Positions 9,208 through 18,566 are shown, counted from the stretch's first letter. The stretch: DNA of 64,000 nucleotides from Clostridium guangxiense (GCF_021043395.1 NZ_JAJNKE010000002.1:182056-246055); one strand, 5' to 3'. A program made the numbers and translations. The notes: generated by a model not told the origin, from the letters alone.

Positions 9208-10089
9208 TTACTTATCCTCCTTTACATAGTAATGCATAAATATTTCTTCCAAGGATGGTTCTTCAATTGTAAGATTTTTAATTTTATTTTTATGAAGGTT
9301 ATCAATAAGATCATTGATGTCCCCATTGTATAAAAATTTTACAGAAGTACCTAATTTAACGGCATTAATAGCGCCAGGTATGTCTATGCTTGAAATTTCG
9401 TCATTAAAATTTACCATTACTTTTTTGAATTGAGCATCGCGAAGTTTTGATATTTCCTCTGTTTTTAGTATTTTGCCTTCTTTTATAATTGCAACTTTAT
9501 TACACATTTCTTGAACTTCACTTAATATGTGTGATGAGAAAAATATAGTTGCTCCTTTTTTATTTTCTTCTTTTAAAACTTCAAAAAATGTTTTCTGCAT
9601 TAATGGATCAAGTCCGCTCGTTGGTTCATCTAAAATAATTAATTTAGGCTCATGAAGTAGGGCTTGAATTATTCCAACCTTCTTTTTATTTCCAAGGGAC
9701 AATTGATTTATTTTTTTAGAACTATCTACCTCAAATATATCACAAAGTTCTTTTATTCTTTTACTGCAATCCTTATTGTAAAAGTCTCCAGAATATTTAA
9801 GTAGCTCTCTAATTTTCATATCATCGTAGTAATTTACTTCTGATGGTAAATAACCTATAAGTTCTCTTATTCTTTTGCTTTCCTTTATGCAATCAAATCC
9901 CATTATTTTTGCACTACCTGAGGTTGGAAATATAAAATTTAAAATTGTACGTATGGTAGTTGATTTTCCGGCACCATTTGGACCAATAAAACCAAATATT
10001 TCACCGCACTCTATTTTTAAGTTAACATTTATGATACCTCTAGATTTTCCATAGAATTTGCACAAGTCGTTAGTTTCTATTGCGTACAT
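9208..10089 (-). CDS. ABC-2 type transporter, ATP-binding protein
   Basis: A 293-residue ATPase with Walker A GPNGAGKST, Q-loop region YLPSEVNYY (the Gln is replaced, as in several BcrA-like proteins), signature LSLGNKKK, Walker B LIILDEP and the switch His FSSH. The non-canonical signature (LSLGN) is typical of the BcrA-type antibiotic exporters. The start is ATG 10089, preceded by AAGGGAGTGA; an upstream in-frame start at 10110 would lie inside the proximal operator. It is first gene of a two-gene operon with a well-defined promoter and two operators upstream. Confidence 0.92.
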   Translation of the reverse strand: MYAIETNDLCKFYGKSRGIINVNLKIECGEIFGFIGPNGAGKSTTIRTILNFIFPTSGSAKIMGFDCIKESKRIRELIGYLPSEVNYYDDMKIRELLKYSGDFYNKDCSKRIKELCDIFEVDSSKKINQLSLGNKKKVGIIQALLHEPKLIILDEPTSGLDPLMQKTFFEVLKEENKKGATIFFSSHILSEVQEMCNKVAIIKEGKILKTEEISKLRDAQFKKVMVNFNDEISSIDIPGAINAVKLGTSVKFLYNGDINDLIDNLHKNKIKNLTIEEPSLEEIFMHYYVKEDK

Positions 10090-10103
10090 TTTAATCACTC
10101 CCT

Positions 10104-10157
10104 TGACCATGTGGTCAGCTATTGATTATATTATATTGCTTGGTGACCATGTGGTCA
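10104..10157. promoter_or_regulatory. Twin operators (TGACCA-N2-TGGTCA) of the ABC exporter operon
   Basis: The same 14-bp dyad, arms TGACCA and TGGTCA around TG, occurs at 10104-10117 and 10144-10157. They are exactly 40 bp apart, about four helical turns, so on one DNA face. The distal copy covers the -35 hexamer; the proximal copy abuts the ribosome site. This is the classic layout for repression by a TetR- or MarR-type dimer. Confidence 0.85.
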
Positions 10158-10158
10158 A
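10130..10158 (-). promoter_or_regulatory. SigA-type promoter of the ABC exporter operon
   Basis: On the minus strand, -35 TTGACC (10158-10153) and -10 TATAAT (10135-10130) are separated by exactly 17 bp. The -35 hexamer is part of the distal operator, so repressor binding would block RNA polymerase. Confidence 0.85.
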
Positions 10159-10275
10159 GCAATTTCGAAAAGTTTTTGTCTTTTACAAGTTATTAACTAG
10201 ATTTAATTTTTTGTGGTAAAATATAATATAAATAAAGTAAACCCTGTTTTAAATTAACCAGAGGAGTTGAAGATT

Positions 10276-11169
10276 ATGTCTATAATATTACAAAACGAAT
10301 TATTAAAAGTTGAAGCTGTAGAAAAAGGAGCGGAGCTTACCAGCATAAAGACGGTAAAAGATGGGGCGGAATACCTTTGGACTGCAAAATCAGATATATG
10401 GGCAAGACATGCTCCAATATTATTTCCTATAGTTGGTAAAGTTAAAAATAATACTTATAGAATAAATGATGATACATACACTTTGAGCCAACATGGTTTT
10501 GCAAGAGATATGAACTTTGAAGTTATGGAGGGCACCAGCGATAAAGCTGTATTTAAATTAACATATAATGAAGAAACATTAAGTAAATATCCATATAAAT
10601 TTGAATTAATAGTTAAATATGAACTTAAAGAAAATGAGATAGAAGCTAGCTATAAAGTAAAAAATGTAGATAGTCAAGAAATATATTTTTCAATAGGTGC
10701 ACATCCAGGATTTAATTGCCCAGTAGTAGGGGGAGAAGAGAAGGAAGATTTAAAATTCGAAGATTACTACTTTGAATTTGAAAAAAGAGAAACAGCTAAT
10801 ATAATTCCTATAGATGAAAATGGATTGTTAAAAGAAAGTCCAACACCATTTTTATATGATTCTAATATTATATACTTAAAAAGAGAATTGTTTAAAAAGG
10901 ATGCTCTTATTTTTAAGGACTTAAGTTCAAAAAAAGTTTCCCTAAAAAACATCAAAAATTCAAGAGCTGTAACATTAGAGTTTGACGGTTTCCCTTACTT
11001 AGGGTTATGGTCTAAACCTCAAGGAGCTCCATTTGTTTGTATAGAACCATGGTTTGGCCATGCCGATTTTGAAGATTTTAATGGTGATTTTAGAGAAAAG
11101 GATGGAATATTAAAATTGTTAAGTAATCAAGAATTTAATTGTAAATATACCATAAAAATTTTTGAGTGA
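10276..11169 (+). CDS. Aldose 1-epimerase family protein (LacX-like)
   Basis: A 297-residue protein of the galactose-mutarotase-like beta-sandwich fold, LacX subgroup: KGAELTSI near the N-terminus, LWTAKSDIWARHAPILFPIVG, the His-containing SQHGFARDM, and AHPGFNCP. These supply the usual histidines and a late Glu for anomer interconversion of aldoses. The start at ATG 10276 fits GAGGAG at 10261. It is monocistronic. Members of this subgroup are often annotated without a tested substrate, so sugar specificity is open. Confidence 0.87.
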   Translation: MSIILQNELLKVEAVEKGAELTSIKTVKDGAEYLWTAKSDIWARHAPILFPIVGKVKNNTYRINDDTYTLSQHGFARDMNFEVMEGTSDKAVFKLTYNEETLSKYPYKFELIVKYELKENEIEASYKVKNVDSQEIYFSIGAHPGFNCPVVGGEEKEDLKFEDYYFEFEKRETANIIPIDENGLLKESPTPFLYDSNIIYLKRELFKKDALIFKDLSSKKVSLKNIKNSRAVTLEFDGFPYLGLWSKPQGAPFVCIEPWFGHADFEDFNGDFREKDGILKLLSNQEFNCKYTIKIFE

Positions 11170-11245
11170 TTTTTGATACTACACTTTTTCACTTTACTAC
11201 GCTAAAGCTTTGTGATATTATAGACATAGCAATAGTAATGAAGGA

Positions 11246-11294
11246 AGTTTTGCTTTAAATAAGTACAAAAACAATACTTGTTTAAAGCAAAGCT
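11246..11294. repeat. Hairpin in the hisC leader (TTTGCTTTAAATAAGTA arms)
   Basis: Two 20-bp arms, one ending CTTTAAATAAGTA and the other TACTTGTTTAAAGC, pair with two mismatches. No U-tract follows, so it is not an ordinary terminator. The arm sequence recurs in the hairpin at 28622-28669. Confidence 0.6.
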
Positions 11295-11328
11295 GTATAT
11301 AAAAATTAAATTTAAAGGGTGAAGTGAA

Positions 11329-12390
11329 ATGAGTAAATATTGGAGTGATAAAGTTAAAAGCTTAAAACCATATATTCCAGGGGAACAACCTAAGGATAAA
11401 AAATATATAAAGTTAAATACAAATGAGAATCCTTATCCACCATCTCCTAATGTTATACAGGCTATTAAAAATACAGCTAATGATGATTTGAAATTATATC
11501 CAGATCCAGAGGTAGATAGTTTTAGACAGATTGTTGCTAATTATTACGGACTAGCAAAAGATGAAGTTTTTATTGGAAATGGTTCTGATGAGGTTTTAGG
11601 ATTTTCTTTTATGGCGTTTTTTAATCCAGGAAAACCTATATTATTTCCAGATATATCTTATAGTTTCTATAAAGTGTATGCTAATTTATTTGATATAGAT
11701 TATAAACTTGTTTCATTGGATGATGATTTTAACATTCCACTAGATGAATTTTTAAAGAATAATGGTGGGATTGTAATACCAAATCCAAATGCACCAACGG
11801 CTAAATATATTGAAGTAGAAAAATTAGAAAAGTTGCTGCAGAATAATGTTGATAGCGTAGTTATAATTGATGAAGCTTATATAGATTTTGGAGGAGAATC
11901 TTGTGTAAAACTTATAAAAGATTATCCTAACCTTTTAGTTGTACAAACTTTATCAAAATCGAGATCACTTGCTGGGCTTAGAGTAGGTTTTGCTATGGGA
12001 AGTAAAGAACTTATAACAGCACTTAATATGGTTAAGAATTCTATTAACTCGTATACAATAGATAGAGTAGCTTTAGCAGGGGCAAATGCTGCTTTTATGG
12101 ACAATGATTATTTTGAGGATACAAGAAAAAAAATAATTAAGACCAGAGAAAGAACTATAGAAGATTTAAGGAAAATTGGATTTAAAGTCATTGATTCTAA
12201 AGCAAATTTCATATTTATAAGTCATCCAAAGATTTATGCTGCTGTACTGTTTAAAGAGCTTAGAGACAGAGGAATATTGGTAAGATATTTTAAGGATGCA
12301 CGTATAGATAATTACCTTAGAGTTAGTATTGGAACCGATGATGAAATGAATAAATTTATAAAAAAATTAAAAGAAATTATAGATATGTAA
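11329..12390 (+). CDS. hisC: Histidinol-phosphate aminotransferase
   Basis: A 353-residue fold-type I PLP aminotransferase. N-terminal LNTNENPYPPSP and LYPDPE bind substrate, GNGSDEVL contacts the cofactor phosphate, IIDEAYIDFGG carries the PLP-pyridine Asp, and SKSRSLAGLRVGF holds the PLP Lys (in TLSKSRS). Length and motifs fit HisC, which converts imidazole acetol phosphate and glutamate to histidinol phosphate. No other his gene is nearby; the next gene is a histidine phosphatase. Because CobD (threonine-phosphate decarboxylase) is related to HisC and often sits beside CobC phosphatases, a corrinoid role is an alternative, but the N-terminal region looks like HisC. Confidence 0.85.
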   Translation: MSKYWSDKVKSLKPYIPGEQPKDKKYIKLNTNENPYPPSPNVIQAIKNTANDDLKLYPDPEVDSFRQIVANYYGLAKDEVFIGNGSDEVLGFSFMAFFNPGKPILFPDISYSFYKVYANLFDIDYKLVSLDDDFNIPLDEFLKNNGGIVIPNPNAPTAKYIEVEKLEKLLQNNVDSVVIIDEAYIDFGGESCVKLIKDYPNLLVVQTLSKSRSLAGLRVGFAMGSKELITALNMVKNSINSYTIDRVALAGANAAFMDNDYFEDTRKKIIKTRERTIEDLRKIGFKVIDSKANFIFISHPKIYAAVLFKELRDRGILVRYFKDARIDNYLRVSIGTDDEMNKFIKKLKEIIDM

Positions 12391-12417
12391 AATGTAAACT
12401 TAAGAGGTGATAGCAAT

Positions 12418-13056
12418 ATGAAAACAACATTATATTTAGTAAGACATGGTGAAACGGAATGGAATGCACTTGGAAAGTTTCAGGGATCTAAGGATATAGT
12501 TCTATCACCACAAGGTATTAATCAAGCGCAATATGTATCTAATAGGTTGAAAGATAAATTTGATTATATATATTCAAGTCCATTAAAGAGAGCATATAAA
12601 ACTGCCAGTATAATTGCTTTAGAGAGCAATAAGGAAGCAAAAATATTAAATAATCTTAGAGAAATAGATTTTGGAGATTGGGAAGGTTTCACTGTAAAAG
12701 AAATAAAAGCCAAGTTCCCAAAAGAATTTGAAATTTGGAGAAGTGATACTAATAAAGGACCAATATGTGGTGGAGAACTTAGTATAAAAAATGCCACCAT
12801 AAGATCAAGAAATGCAATATTAAGTACTGTAGAAAAACATAAGGGAAAAAGAATAGTAATGGTGGCACATGGAGGAATAATAAAAGCTGGACTTATAGGG
12901 ATTTTTGAATGGAATATGACCATGTATCATAAAATTATTTTGGGAAATACATCTATATGTCAGCTTAATTTTAATGACAAAATGCAGCCTACAATAGTAA
13001 CATTAAATGATACTACACATTTGCCAGATGAATATGAAGCAAAATCATACGTATAA
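12418..13056 (+). CDS. Histidine phosphatase family protein (phosphoglycerate mutase-like)
   Basis: A 212-residue protein with the catalytic motif LVRHGETEWN near the N-terminus, the Glu of REIDFGDWEG, and the second catalytic His in MVAHGGIIKAGL. These define the branch-1 histidine phosphatases, which include GpmB-like enzymes and alpha-ribazole phosphatase CobC. It lies 27 bp after hisC with its own GAGGTGAT site and is likely co-transcribed. Which phosphoester it cleaves cannot be decided from sequence. Confidence 0.85.
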   Translation: MKTTLYLVRHGETEWNALGKFQGSKDIVLSPQGINQAQYVSNRLKDKFDYIYSSPLKRAYKTASIIALESNKEAKILNNLREIDFGDWEGFTVKEIKAKFPKEFEIWRSDTNKGPICGGELSIKNATIRSRNAILSTVEKHKGKRIVMVAHGGIIKAGLIGIFEWNMTMYHKIILGNTSICQLNFNDKMQPTIVTLNDTTHLPDEYEAKSYV

Positions 13057-13074
13057 GGAAATTTACAATGAATG

Positions 13075-13106
13075 AAGATTTATCTTCACTTCGGAAGATA
13101 AATCTT
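13075..13106. terminator. Perfect hairpin after the phosphatase gene
   Basis: AAGATTTATCTTC and GAAGATAAATCTT form a 13-bp perfect stem with loop ACTTCG. The same helix sequence occurs in the core of heptamer repeat copy A, and the AATGAATGAAGAT just upstream recalls the repeat's inner arm, so this may be a remnant of that family that now acts as terminator between convergent genes. Confidence 0.55.
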
Positions 13107-13144
13107 TGAAATAATTTTGTTTAATGTCTTGAAATATTATTGCT

Positions 13145-13690
13145 TCATCTGTTGTTTATAGAATAGATTCCATATTCATGTTTTCCATTGTTTATAAGAT
13201 TAAGATAAACTTCGCCATTACCTACTATTACACCATTAGGAGTTATTTTTAAATTACTAAGCTGCTGATTTTTTAGTGAGTTTTTTATTTTAGAATTAAA
13301 TATATTGTCATAGTTGTTAATAAATTCAGTTTTGTTTGAAATTTTAGTTTTATTACCATTTATGTAAACTATTAATGGATAATTTACATAGTCAGAAATC
13401 GTCTCTTTATCATTTTTAAGGGTTGCAGCTTTTAAAGTGTTAAAGGTTTTTATGAATTCTTCTCCATTATCGAGTCTTGAATTTATGTTGCTTATTGAAT
13501 TTTGGGGTTGGTTACTTTTTAGTTTATTTAAGCTATAATTAGAAGTAGTATTGCCTTTTTTTGTAAGCATGTTTTGGGATAACTTCGAATTAGGTGAAGC
13601 ATCTCTATCTTGAATTTGATTTTGATTGCAGCCAGTAAGAGAAAGCATAACAAATAAAGTAACAAAAACTGATATTAATACTTTTCGCAT
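13145..13690 (-). CDS. Putative lipoprotein
   Basis: A 181-residue protein with a lipoprotein signal peptide: basic RK start, hydrophobic core, and lipobox LTGC (Cys near residue 21). The mature part starts with an Asn/Gln/Ser-rich low-complexity segment (to about residue 70) and continues into an NTF2-like alpha/beta region (EFIKTFNTLKAATLKNDKETISDYVNYPLIVYINGN...), a domain commonly found on clostridial lipoproteins. Expected location: outer face of the membrane. Function unknown; monocistronic. Confidence 0.75.
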   Translation of the reverse strand: MRKVLISVFVTLFVMLSLTGCNQNQIQDRDASPNSKLSQNMLTKKGNTTSNYSLNKLKSNQPQNSISNINSRLDNGEEFIKTFNTLKAATLKNDKETISDYVNYPLIVYINGNKTKISNKTEFINNYDNIFNSKIKNSLKNQQLSNLKITPNGVIVGNGEVYLNLINNGKHEYGIYSINNR

Positions 13691-14207
13691 AGATTATCTC
13701 TCCCAATAAAATTTTAATATACTATATAATATAGTATTTACTTTTTATATATAAATTATACGATTGTTAATTATAAGTAAATTATACATTAGCCCAAGAG
13801 ATCTGTAGTTACATAGCACTTACAATTGAATTACGAAGGTGTTACAAAAAAGAAGTAAGAATTAATAATGTATTTATAACTAATTCAGTTACGTTAATTG
13901 TGTTTGCGTCAATATTTTATGAAAATGCGGTTTAGCAGACAATTAAAAGTTCAATTTTGATATGAAGATTGAACTTTTATAATATGTAAATAAAATTACT
14001 TAACAAATTAACTGCAAAACAAAATATATTTGAATTAGATAATTTGGCATTAAATAAAGTAAATTAGACGTATTATAATTTGAAAAATTGTATTTAAATA
14101 AATATTATGGTATAATAATTTAAATAAAATTTTTATAAAATTTAAAAAAATGTTATAATTGGGTTTTATTTAAAGCAAGTAAAATAAATATTTTACGGGA
14201 GATAATT
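13691..14207. other. Intergenic region between divergent lipoprotein and EAL genes
   Basis: No gene or known riboswitch recognised. The clearest structure is a hairpin at 13942-13983 (arms TAAAAGTTCAAT and ATTGAACTTTTA, loop about 12 bases). It lies upstream of both flanking genes, so it is not a simple terminator. I looked for a c-di-GMP riboswitch here because of the EAL gene and found no match to the GEMM core. Confidence 0.4.
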
Positions 14208-15485
14208 ATGGATATTGAGGATTCTTCTAAGAAAAAAAGTATGAGAAATGTTCTAGAAAAATACGAAAGATGCGGCTTAAAGCATAAGAATGATAAGCTG
14301 GCAGTTTATATGGTCGAGATTTGCAATTTGAAATTTTATAGTTATGTATTTGGATATGAAGAAAGCTATATATTATTTAAATCCATTTTTAAAAGGATTA
14401 AAGAGAAATTACAAGAAAAGTTTTATATTTTTGAGTTTATGAATTGCAGATTTGTAATATTAGCTGCTAATTTAAATTCAAATGATATTGATAAAATGAA
14501 AAAAGATATATCTGATATATGTGAAGAAAAATTTTATATAAAAAATAGAGAAGCAACTGTCCATTTAAAAATTGGTATATCATTGTATCCGGATGATAGT
14601 AATAATTTACTTGAAGTCCTAAGATATTCAGATGTAGCACTTAGTTATGCCAAGGAAAATAATAAAATGAAATATCAATTTTTTCAAAAGTTTATGTACA
14701 ACGAGATTTTAAGAAAACAAATAGTAATAAATGAAATAGGTAATGCCCTAAAAAAGAAGGAATTAATTCTTTTTTATCAGCCTCAGATTAATTTAAAAAA
14801 TATGGAGGTATATGGATTTGAAGCTTTAATAAGATGGAAACATCCTAAACGTGGAATACTTTCGCCAATGTTCTTCATAGATATAATTGAAGAAAATGGT
14901 ATGATAAATGATGTTGGCAAATTTGTTGTATATGAGGCATGCAGACAGCTGCAGCAGTGGCATAATTTAGGATATCCTAATATATGCATGTCTATTAATA
15001 TTTCTGAAAGCCAAATAGATGGAGAAGAATTCTTAGATTTTGTTAAAGTTGTTTTGAATAAAACTGGAGTTGAGACAAAATTTCTTATCTTTGAGATAAC
15101 TGAAAGAATAGTTATAGGTTTAGATGAAAAAAAATTAAAATTAATTGAAAAACTTAAGGATATGGGGATAAGGATATTTATAGATGATTTTGGGACAAAA
15201 TACTCCAATCTTGATTATCTAAATGCTATGCCTGTAGATGGTATAAAAATTGATAAAAGTTTTATAGACAAATTGGAGAACTCACAAAAGGATCTAATGA
15301 TAACTAAAAGCGTAGTTAAACTTGCCCATGAACTAAAACTTGAAGTTATTGCTGAAGGAGTAGAAGATCAAAAGCAGCTTAAATGCCTTTTAAATATGAA
15401 ATGCAGTAAAATTCAAGGATTTATATTTGAGAAGCCGATACCGCCTAATGAAGTCTGTAAATTTATGACCAATTTTAAAGCTTAG
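14208..15485 (+). CDS. Cyclic-di-GMP phosphodiesterase (degenerate GGDEF plus EAL)
   Basis: A 425-residue soluble protein. Residues about 20-160 have the GGDEF fold, but the signature loop is replaced (FMNCRFVILAANL), so it should not make c-di-GMP. Residues about 175-420 are an EAL domain with the key motifs intact: FEALIRWKHP, the Asn of SINISESQ, EITER, IDDFGTKYSNLDYL, IKIDKSFI and VIAEGVED. This predicts hydrolysis of c-di-GMP to pGpG. It has no transmembrane or sensory domain beyond the degenerate GGDEF, which may bind GTP as a regulator. A GGDEF cyclase lies 0.8 kb downstream on the opposite strand. Confidence 0.92.
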   Translation: MDIEDSSKKKSMRNVLEKYERCGLKHKNDKLAVYMVEICNLKFYSYVFGYEESYILFKSIFKRIKEKLQEKFYIFEFMNCRFVILAANLNSNDIDKMKKDISDICEEKFYIKNREATVHLKIGISLYPDDSNNLLEVLRYSDVALSYAKENNKMKYQFFQKFMYNEILRKQIVINEIGNALKKKELILFYQPQINLKNMEVYGFEALIRWKHPKRGILSPMFFIDIIEENGMINDVGKFVVYEACRQLQQWHNLGYPNICMSINISESQIDGEEFLDFVKVVLNKTGVETKFLIFEITERIVIGLDEKKLKLIEKLKDMGIRIFIDDFGTKYSNLDYLNAMPVDGIKIDKSFIDKLENSQKDLMITKSVVKLAHELKLEVIAEGVEDQKQLKCLLNMKCSKIQGFIFEKPIPPNEVCKFMTNFKA

Positions 15486-15633
15486 TATATTATAATAGTT
15501 AGATTATGGTTAAAAAATTAGAGGAGATTTTTGACAAGCCGTATGAAAACGTATTCTGAAAATATAACGTATAATAATTTAATATTGAAGGCAAAATAAA
15601 TATAAAAAATGTATAATAATTGGAGTGTATATT

Positions 15634-16287
15634 GTGGCTAAAAACAAAGAAAACAATAAAGGTGAGAAGCTGCACATAATTTTATTAATAATATTTATTT
15701 TATCTTCTGTTATATCGGCTATCAAGCCTACAGATTATTCTGCATGGTTTTTTGAGTATACGCCGGCTTTTATAGGAGTTATGATACTAATATTTACATA
15801 TAAAAAGTTTCGGTTTACAGACTTTGTTTATGTGCTCATTTTAATTTTAACAATAACAATTATAATTGGAGCGCACTACAAATACAGTCATATGCCTCTT
15901 TTTAATTATATAAGAGATGTATACCATTTAAAAAGAAATGATTATGATAGATATGGTCATTTTATGCAAGGATTTGTACCGGCTTTTATTATAAGAGAAA
16001 TATTAATAAGAAAGTTAAAATTAAAAAAGGGTATAATATTATCTATACTTGTTATTTGTATTTGCCTTGCAGTAAGTGGATTTTATGAAATACTTGAAGG
16101 GGTATCGTGTTTAATATACGGAAGATTACCAGAAGATTTCTTAGAATATCAGGGAGATAAATTAGATACTCAGTGGGATATGCTTTCTGCATTAATAGGT
16201 TCTATATTTGCAGTAACTGCCTTTTATAAAGTTCACGATAGAAGCATAAAAAGATTGACCAAACATAAAAATATTTCTTCATCTTAG
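15634..16287 (+). CDS. YjdF/DUF2238 family membrane protein
   Basis: A 217-residue integral membrane protein with about six helices. Conserved features of the DUF2238 family are visible: HYKYSHMP, a DRYGHFMQGF motif, the segment EILEGVSCLIYG and the charged QGDKLDTQWDM loop before the last helix. The start is placed at GTG 15634, 8 bases after TGGAG. Function of the family is unknown. It lies between two c-di-GMP enzymes and shares a terminator region with the cyclase gene. Confidence 0.8.
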   Translation: MAKNKENNKGEKLHIILLIIFILSSVISAIKPTDYSAWFFEYTPAFIGVMILIFTYKKFRFTDFVYVLILILTITIIIGAHYKYSHMPLFNYIRDVYHLKRNDYDRYGHFMQGFVPAFIIREILIRKLKLKKGIILSILVICICLAVSGFYEILEGVSCLIYGRLPEDFLEYQGDKLDTQWDMLSALIGSIFAVTAFYKVHDRSIKRLTKHKNISSS

Positions 16288-16294
16288 TTTAGAT

Positions 16295-16339
16295 AAAGCA
16301 GCAGTATTGAAGAAACAGTTTATTTAATATTGCTGCTTT
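16295..16339. terminator. Bidirectional hairpin between convergent genes
   Basis: AAAGCAGCAGTATT and AATATTGCTGCTTT pair over about 14 bp. The 3' arm overlaps the last codons of the cyclase gene, so one hairpin probably ends both transcripts. Confidence 0.7.
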
Positions 16340-17468
16340 GCCTGTTTTTTTTACTATTTTTATTTTGATACATTAGCCTATCGGCATGATTAATATAGTC
16401 ATTTATACCAATATTTTTATTAAAATCATAAACTTCATAACCATAACTGAAGCTTAATTTATAGGATAAATTTGAACGGTTGATATAGTCAGTTAAAGCA
16501 TTAGAAATTTTGAGTAGTACTGCTTCAATTTCTTGTTCGCTGCTTATATTAAGAAGTAAAATGAATTCGTCTCCTCCATATCGTGTAATTGAACCTTTAT
16601 TTCCAATCAAGTTCTTGACTATAGACACTAAGGCTATTAAAGCTTTATCTCCTTCACTGTGACCAAAATCATCATTTATTTTTTTAAAATCATCTAAGTC
16701 AATAATGACTATTGAAAAATTTAAGTATTTTTTTTGTTTGATTTTATTATTTAAGTAGCTGGAAAACTTTTCACGAGTCCAAGCACCTGTTAAATAATCA
16801 ATATGCATCATTTGCTGCTGTAGATACAGATAGAGTATGATTAGAGAAAAGGATATTGAGCTCCACATAAGTAAAGGTCCATAAAAGGCGAACTGAATCA
16901 AACTTGCTAATGTTGGAAATATTCCAAACAAAACAAGGGGGAAAAACTCCATTCTATTTAAGTTTCTTCTGTTTTTATAAATTATTATAAATCCACAAAG
17001 TAAATAAAAATATGATACAACAAAAGGTATAAAAAATAATGTTCCACGTTCGTATGTATTATGCGCATTGATATAAAAAGTTAGCTTAAAAAATGGACTA
17101 GGTAATACTAGAATAGTATTTATTATTATGGGCAGTAAACTTAAAATATTATTTTTGTATTTATAGTCTGCATCTTTGCTTATCCACAGTCTGGCGAATA
17201 CATACCAATGATATGTAACTAAAGGTGCTAGTACAAATAAAATAATATGCAATATAGTGGTTACAGGTATTAGCCAGATATATGGCTGTTTATTTATTAT
17301 GCAAGTTAAAGTTTCAATGGTTAGCTCAATTGTGTTTAATTTAAAAATAAGAGCAAAAATTGTATTCCTTTTTTCGGTTTTATCAAGACTGCATGATATG
17401 TTTTTTAAAAAAATAATGGATACAATAAGTGCAATAATATTGTTATCTATTCTAAGAACTAAATTCAA
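16320..17468 (-). CDS. Membrane diguanylate cyclase (GGDEF)
   Basis: A 382-residue protein. Seven or so hydrophobic helices fill residues 1-215, a 7TM-type sensor without obvious soluble loop domain, and residues about 220-375 form a GGDEF domain with an intact RYGGDEFILLL signature, the metal site DLDDFKKIND and the GHSEGDKAL loop. It should make c-di-GMP from two GTP at the membrane. No RxxD inhibitory site is evident four residues before the signature. The start is TTG 17468, chosen because AGGAGTGA is 7 bases upstream; the in-frame TTG at 17492 precedes that site. Confidence 0.92.
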   Translation of the reverse strand: MNLVLRIDNNIIALIVSIIFLKNISCSLDKTEKRNTIFALIFKLNTIELTIETLTCIINKQPYIWLIPVTTILHIILFVLAPLVTYHWYVFARLWISKDADYKYKNNILSLLPIIINTILVLPSPFFKLTFYINAHNTYERGTLFFIPFVVSYFYLLCGFIIIYKNRRNLNRMEFFPLVLFGIFPTLASLIQFAFYGPLLMWSSISFSLIILYLYLQQQMMHIDYLTGAWTREKFSSYLNNKIKQKKYLNFSIVIIDLDDFKKINDDFGHSEGDKALIALVSIVKNLIGNKGSITRYGGDEFILLLNISSEQEIEAVLLKISNALTDYINRSNLSYKLSFSYGYEVYDFNKNIGINDYINHADRLMYQNKNSKKNRQSSNIK

Positions 17469-17667
17469 TATATGTTCACTCCTAACGGACAAGATTTCCG
17501 CATTCTATTAAGTATTGAATAAGTACTACACGTTTATTTTAACACATTTTATTATAGATTTCATGAAAATATAATAGCTTTTAAGTTTATTACTATAGTT
17601 CTTTGTATTTATAAAAAAATCAGAATAAAATGGCATATAGTTTAAGTTTCACAGTGGTTTCACTCTA

Positions 17668-18198
17668 TTATTTCATAAGTATGCTCTTTTTATCTAATTG
17701 CAAGGTGGTTGAGGTTAGTTCAATAATTAATTCTTCAATTGCAGATATACTCGCTGCAGTACAAATAATATATAGCAGCATATTAGTAGGAATATGAAAA
17801 ATTAGCATTGGGAATATGAATAGTAATACACCAGTAGCTTTGTTTGAATAAGTATGAATGCTTGCAAAGGTTTTGTATTTTTTAACAGTAATGATTATTG
17901 AGGAGAATCTAACAAATGCAATTAAAATAATCCAAACAATGATTTTAGTTGAAGGATTTACAATTGGATAAAGTTTAATTAACAGCACAATATCCATGAT
18001 CATGTCACCAGCAGAGTCAAGCTTTGCACCAAATTTGCTTGATGTACCTGTTTTTCTTGCAATAAATCCATCTGCAATATCGCTAAATCCGCAAATCATG
18101 TATATTACATAAAAAGCTGTGCTTAGTGGTTTTATAAAAAATAAAATCAAGGAAAAAATTGTTCTGCTAAGAGATAAATAATTTGGTATGTGTTTCAT
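17668..18198 (-). CDS. CDP-alcohol phosphatidyltransferase family protein
   Basis: A 176-residue membrane enzyme with the family signature spread over DIADGFIARKTG and KFGAKLDSAGD, fitting D-x2-D-G-x2-A-R-x8-G-x3-D-x3-D. It has about five hydrophobic helices. Members transfer a phosphatidyl group from CDP-diacylglycerol to an alcohol such as glycerol 3-phosphate or inositol. The start is an ATG with GAGGT upstream. Being shorter than PgsA and away from the usual pgsA context, it may be a second copy with another acceptor. Confidence 0.85.
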   Translation of the reverse strand: MKHIPNYLSLSRTIFSLILFFIKPLSTAFYVIYMICGFSDIADGFIARKTGTSSKFGAKLDSAGDMIMDIVLLIKLYPIVNPSTKIIVWIILIAFVRFSSIIITVKKYKTFASIHTYSNKATGVLLFIFPMLIFHIPTNMLLYIICTAASISAIEELIIELTSTTLQLDKKSILMK

Positions 18199-18566
18199 AA
18201 TAATACCTCATTTAAAATTGATATTAGTCTATGTTTTAAAAGAAGGTTCATAAAATTCATTTCACTAATGAATTCTAATGACTACTTATTATAATTTGCT
18301 AGCCTTACGATATAAAAATTATATCACCATAGGTGATCTTGGGCAATAATTCTTGTTTCGTACTATGAGTGATAGCAAATGCCGATATATTAAAATCAAT
18401 ATTGAATCAAGAAGCTTTTCCTTGTTTTTATATCATGAATTGAAATAAATTTAAAAAAATATTTGATTTTTAGAATTAAGTGTGCTAAAATAAATTGTAG
18501 CTTAAATGAAACGTTAATAATGTAAACACAAATATATTTCAGTTAATACTTTTTAGTATGTAATAG
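18199..18566. other. Intergenic region upstream of the cold-shock gene
   Basis: About 370 bases without a recognisable gene. It contains short hairpins such as AATTCATTTCACTAATGAATT near 18255. Its right end passes into the long untranslated leader of the cold-shock gene. Confidence 0.35.

Noticed and set aside
13691-14207. c-di-GMP (GEMM) riboswitch before the EAL gene
   Set aside because: No GEMM core could be found; only a simple hairpin is present.
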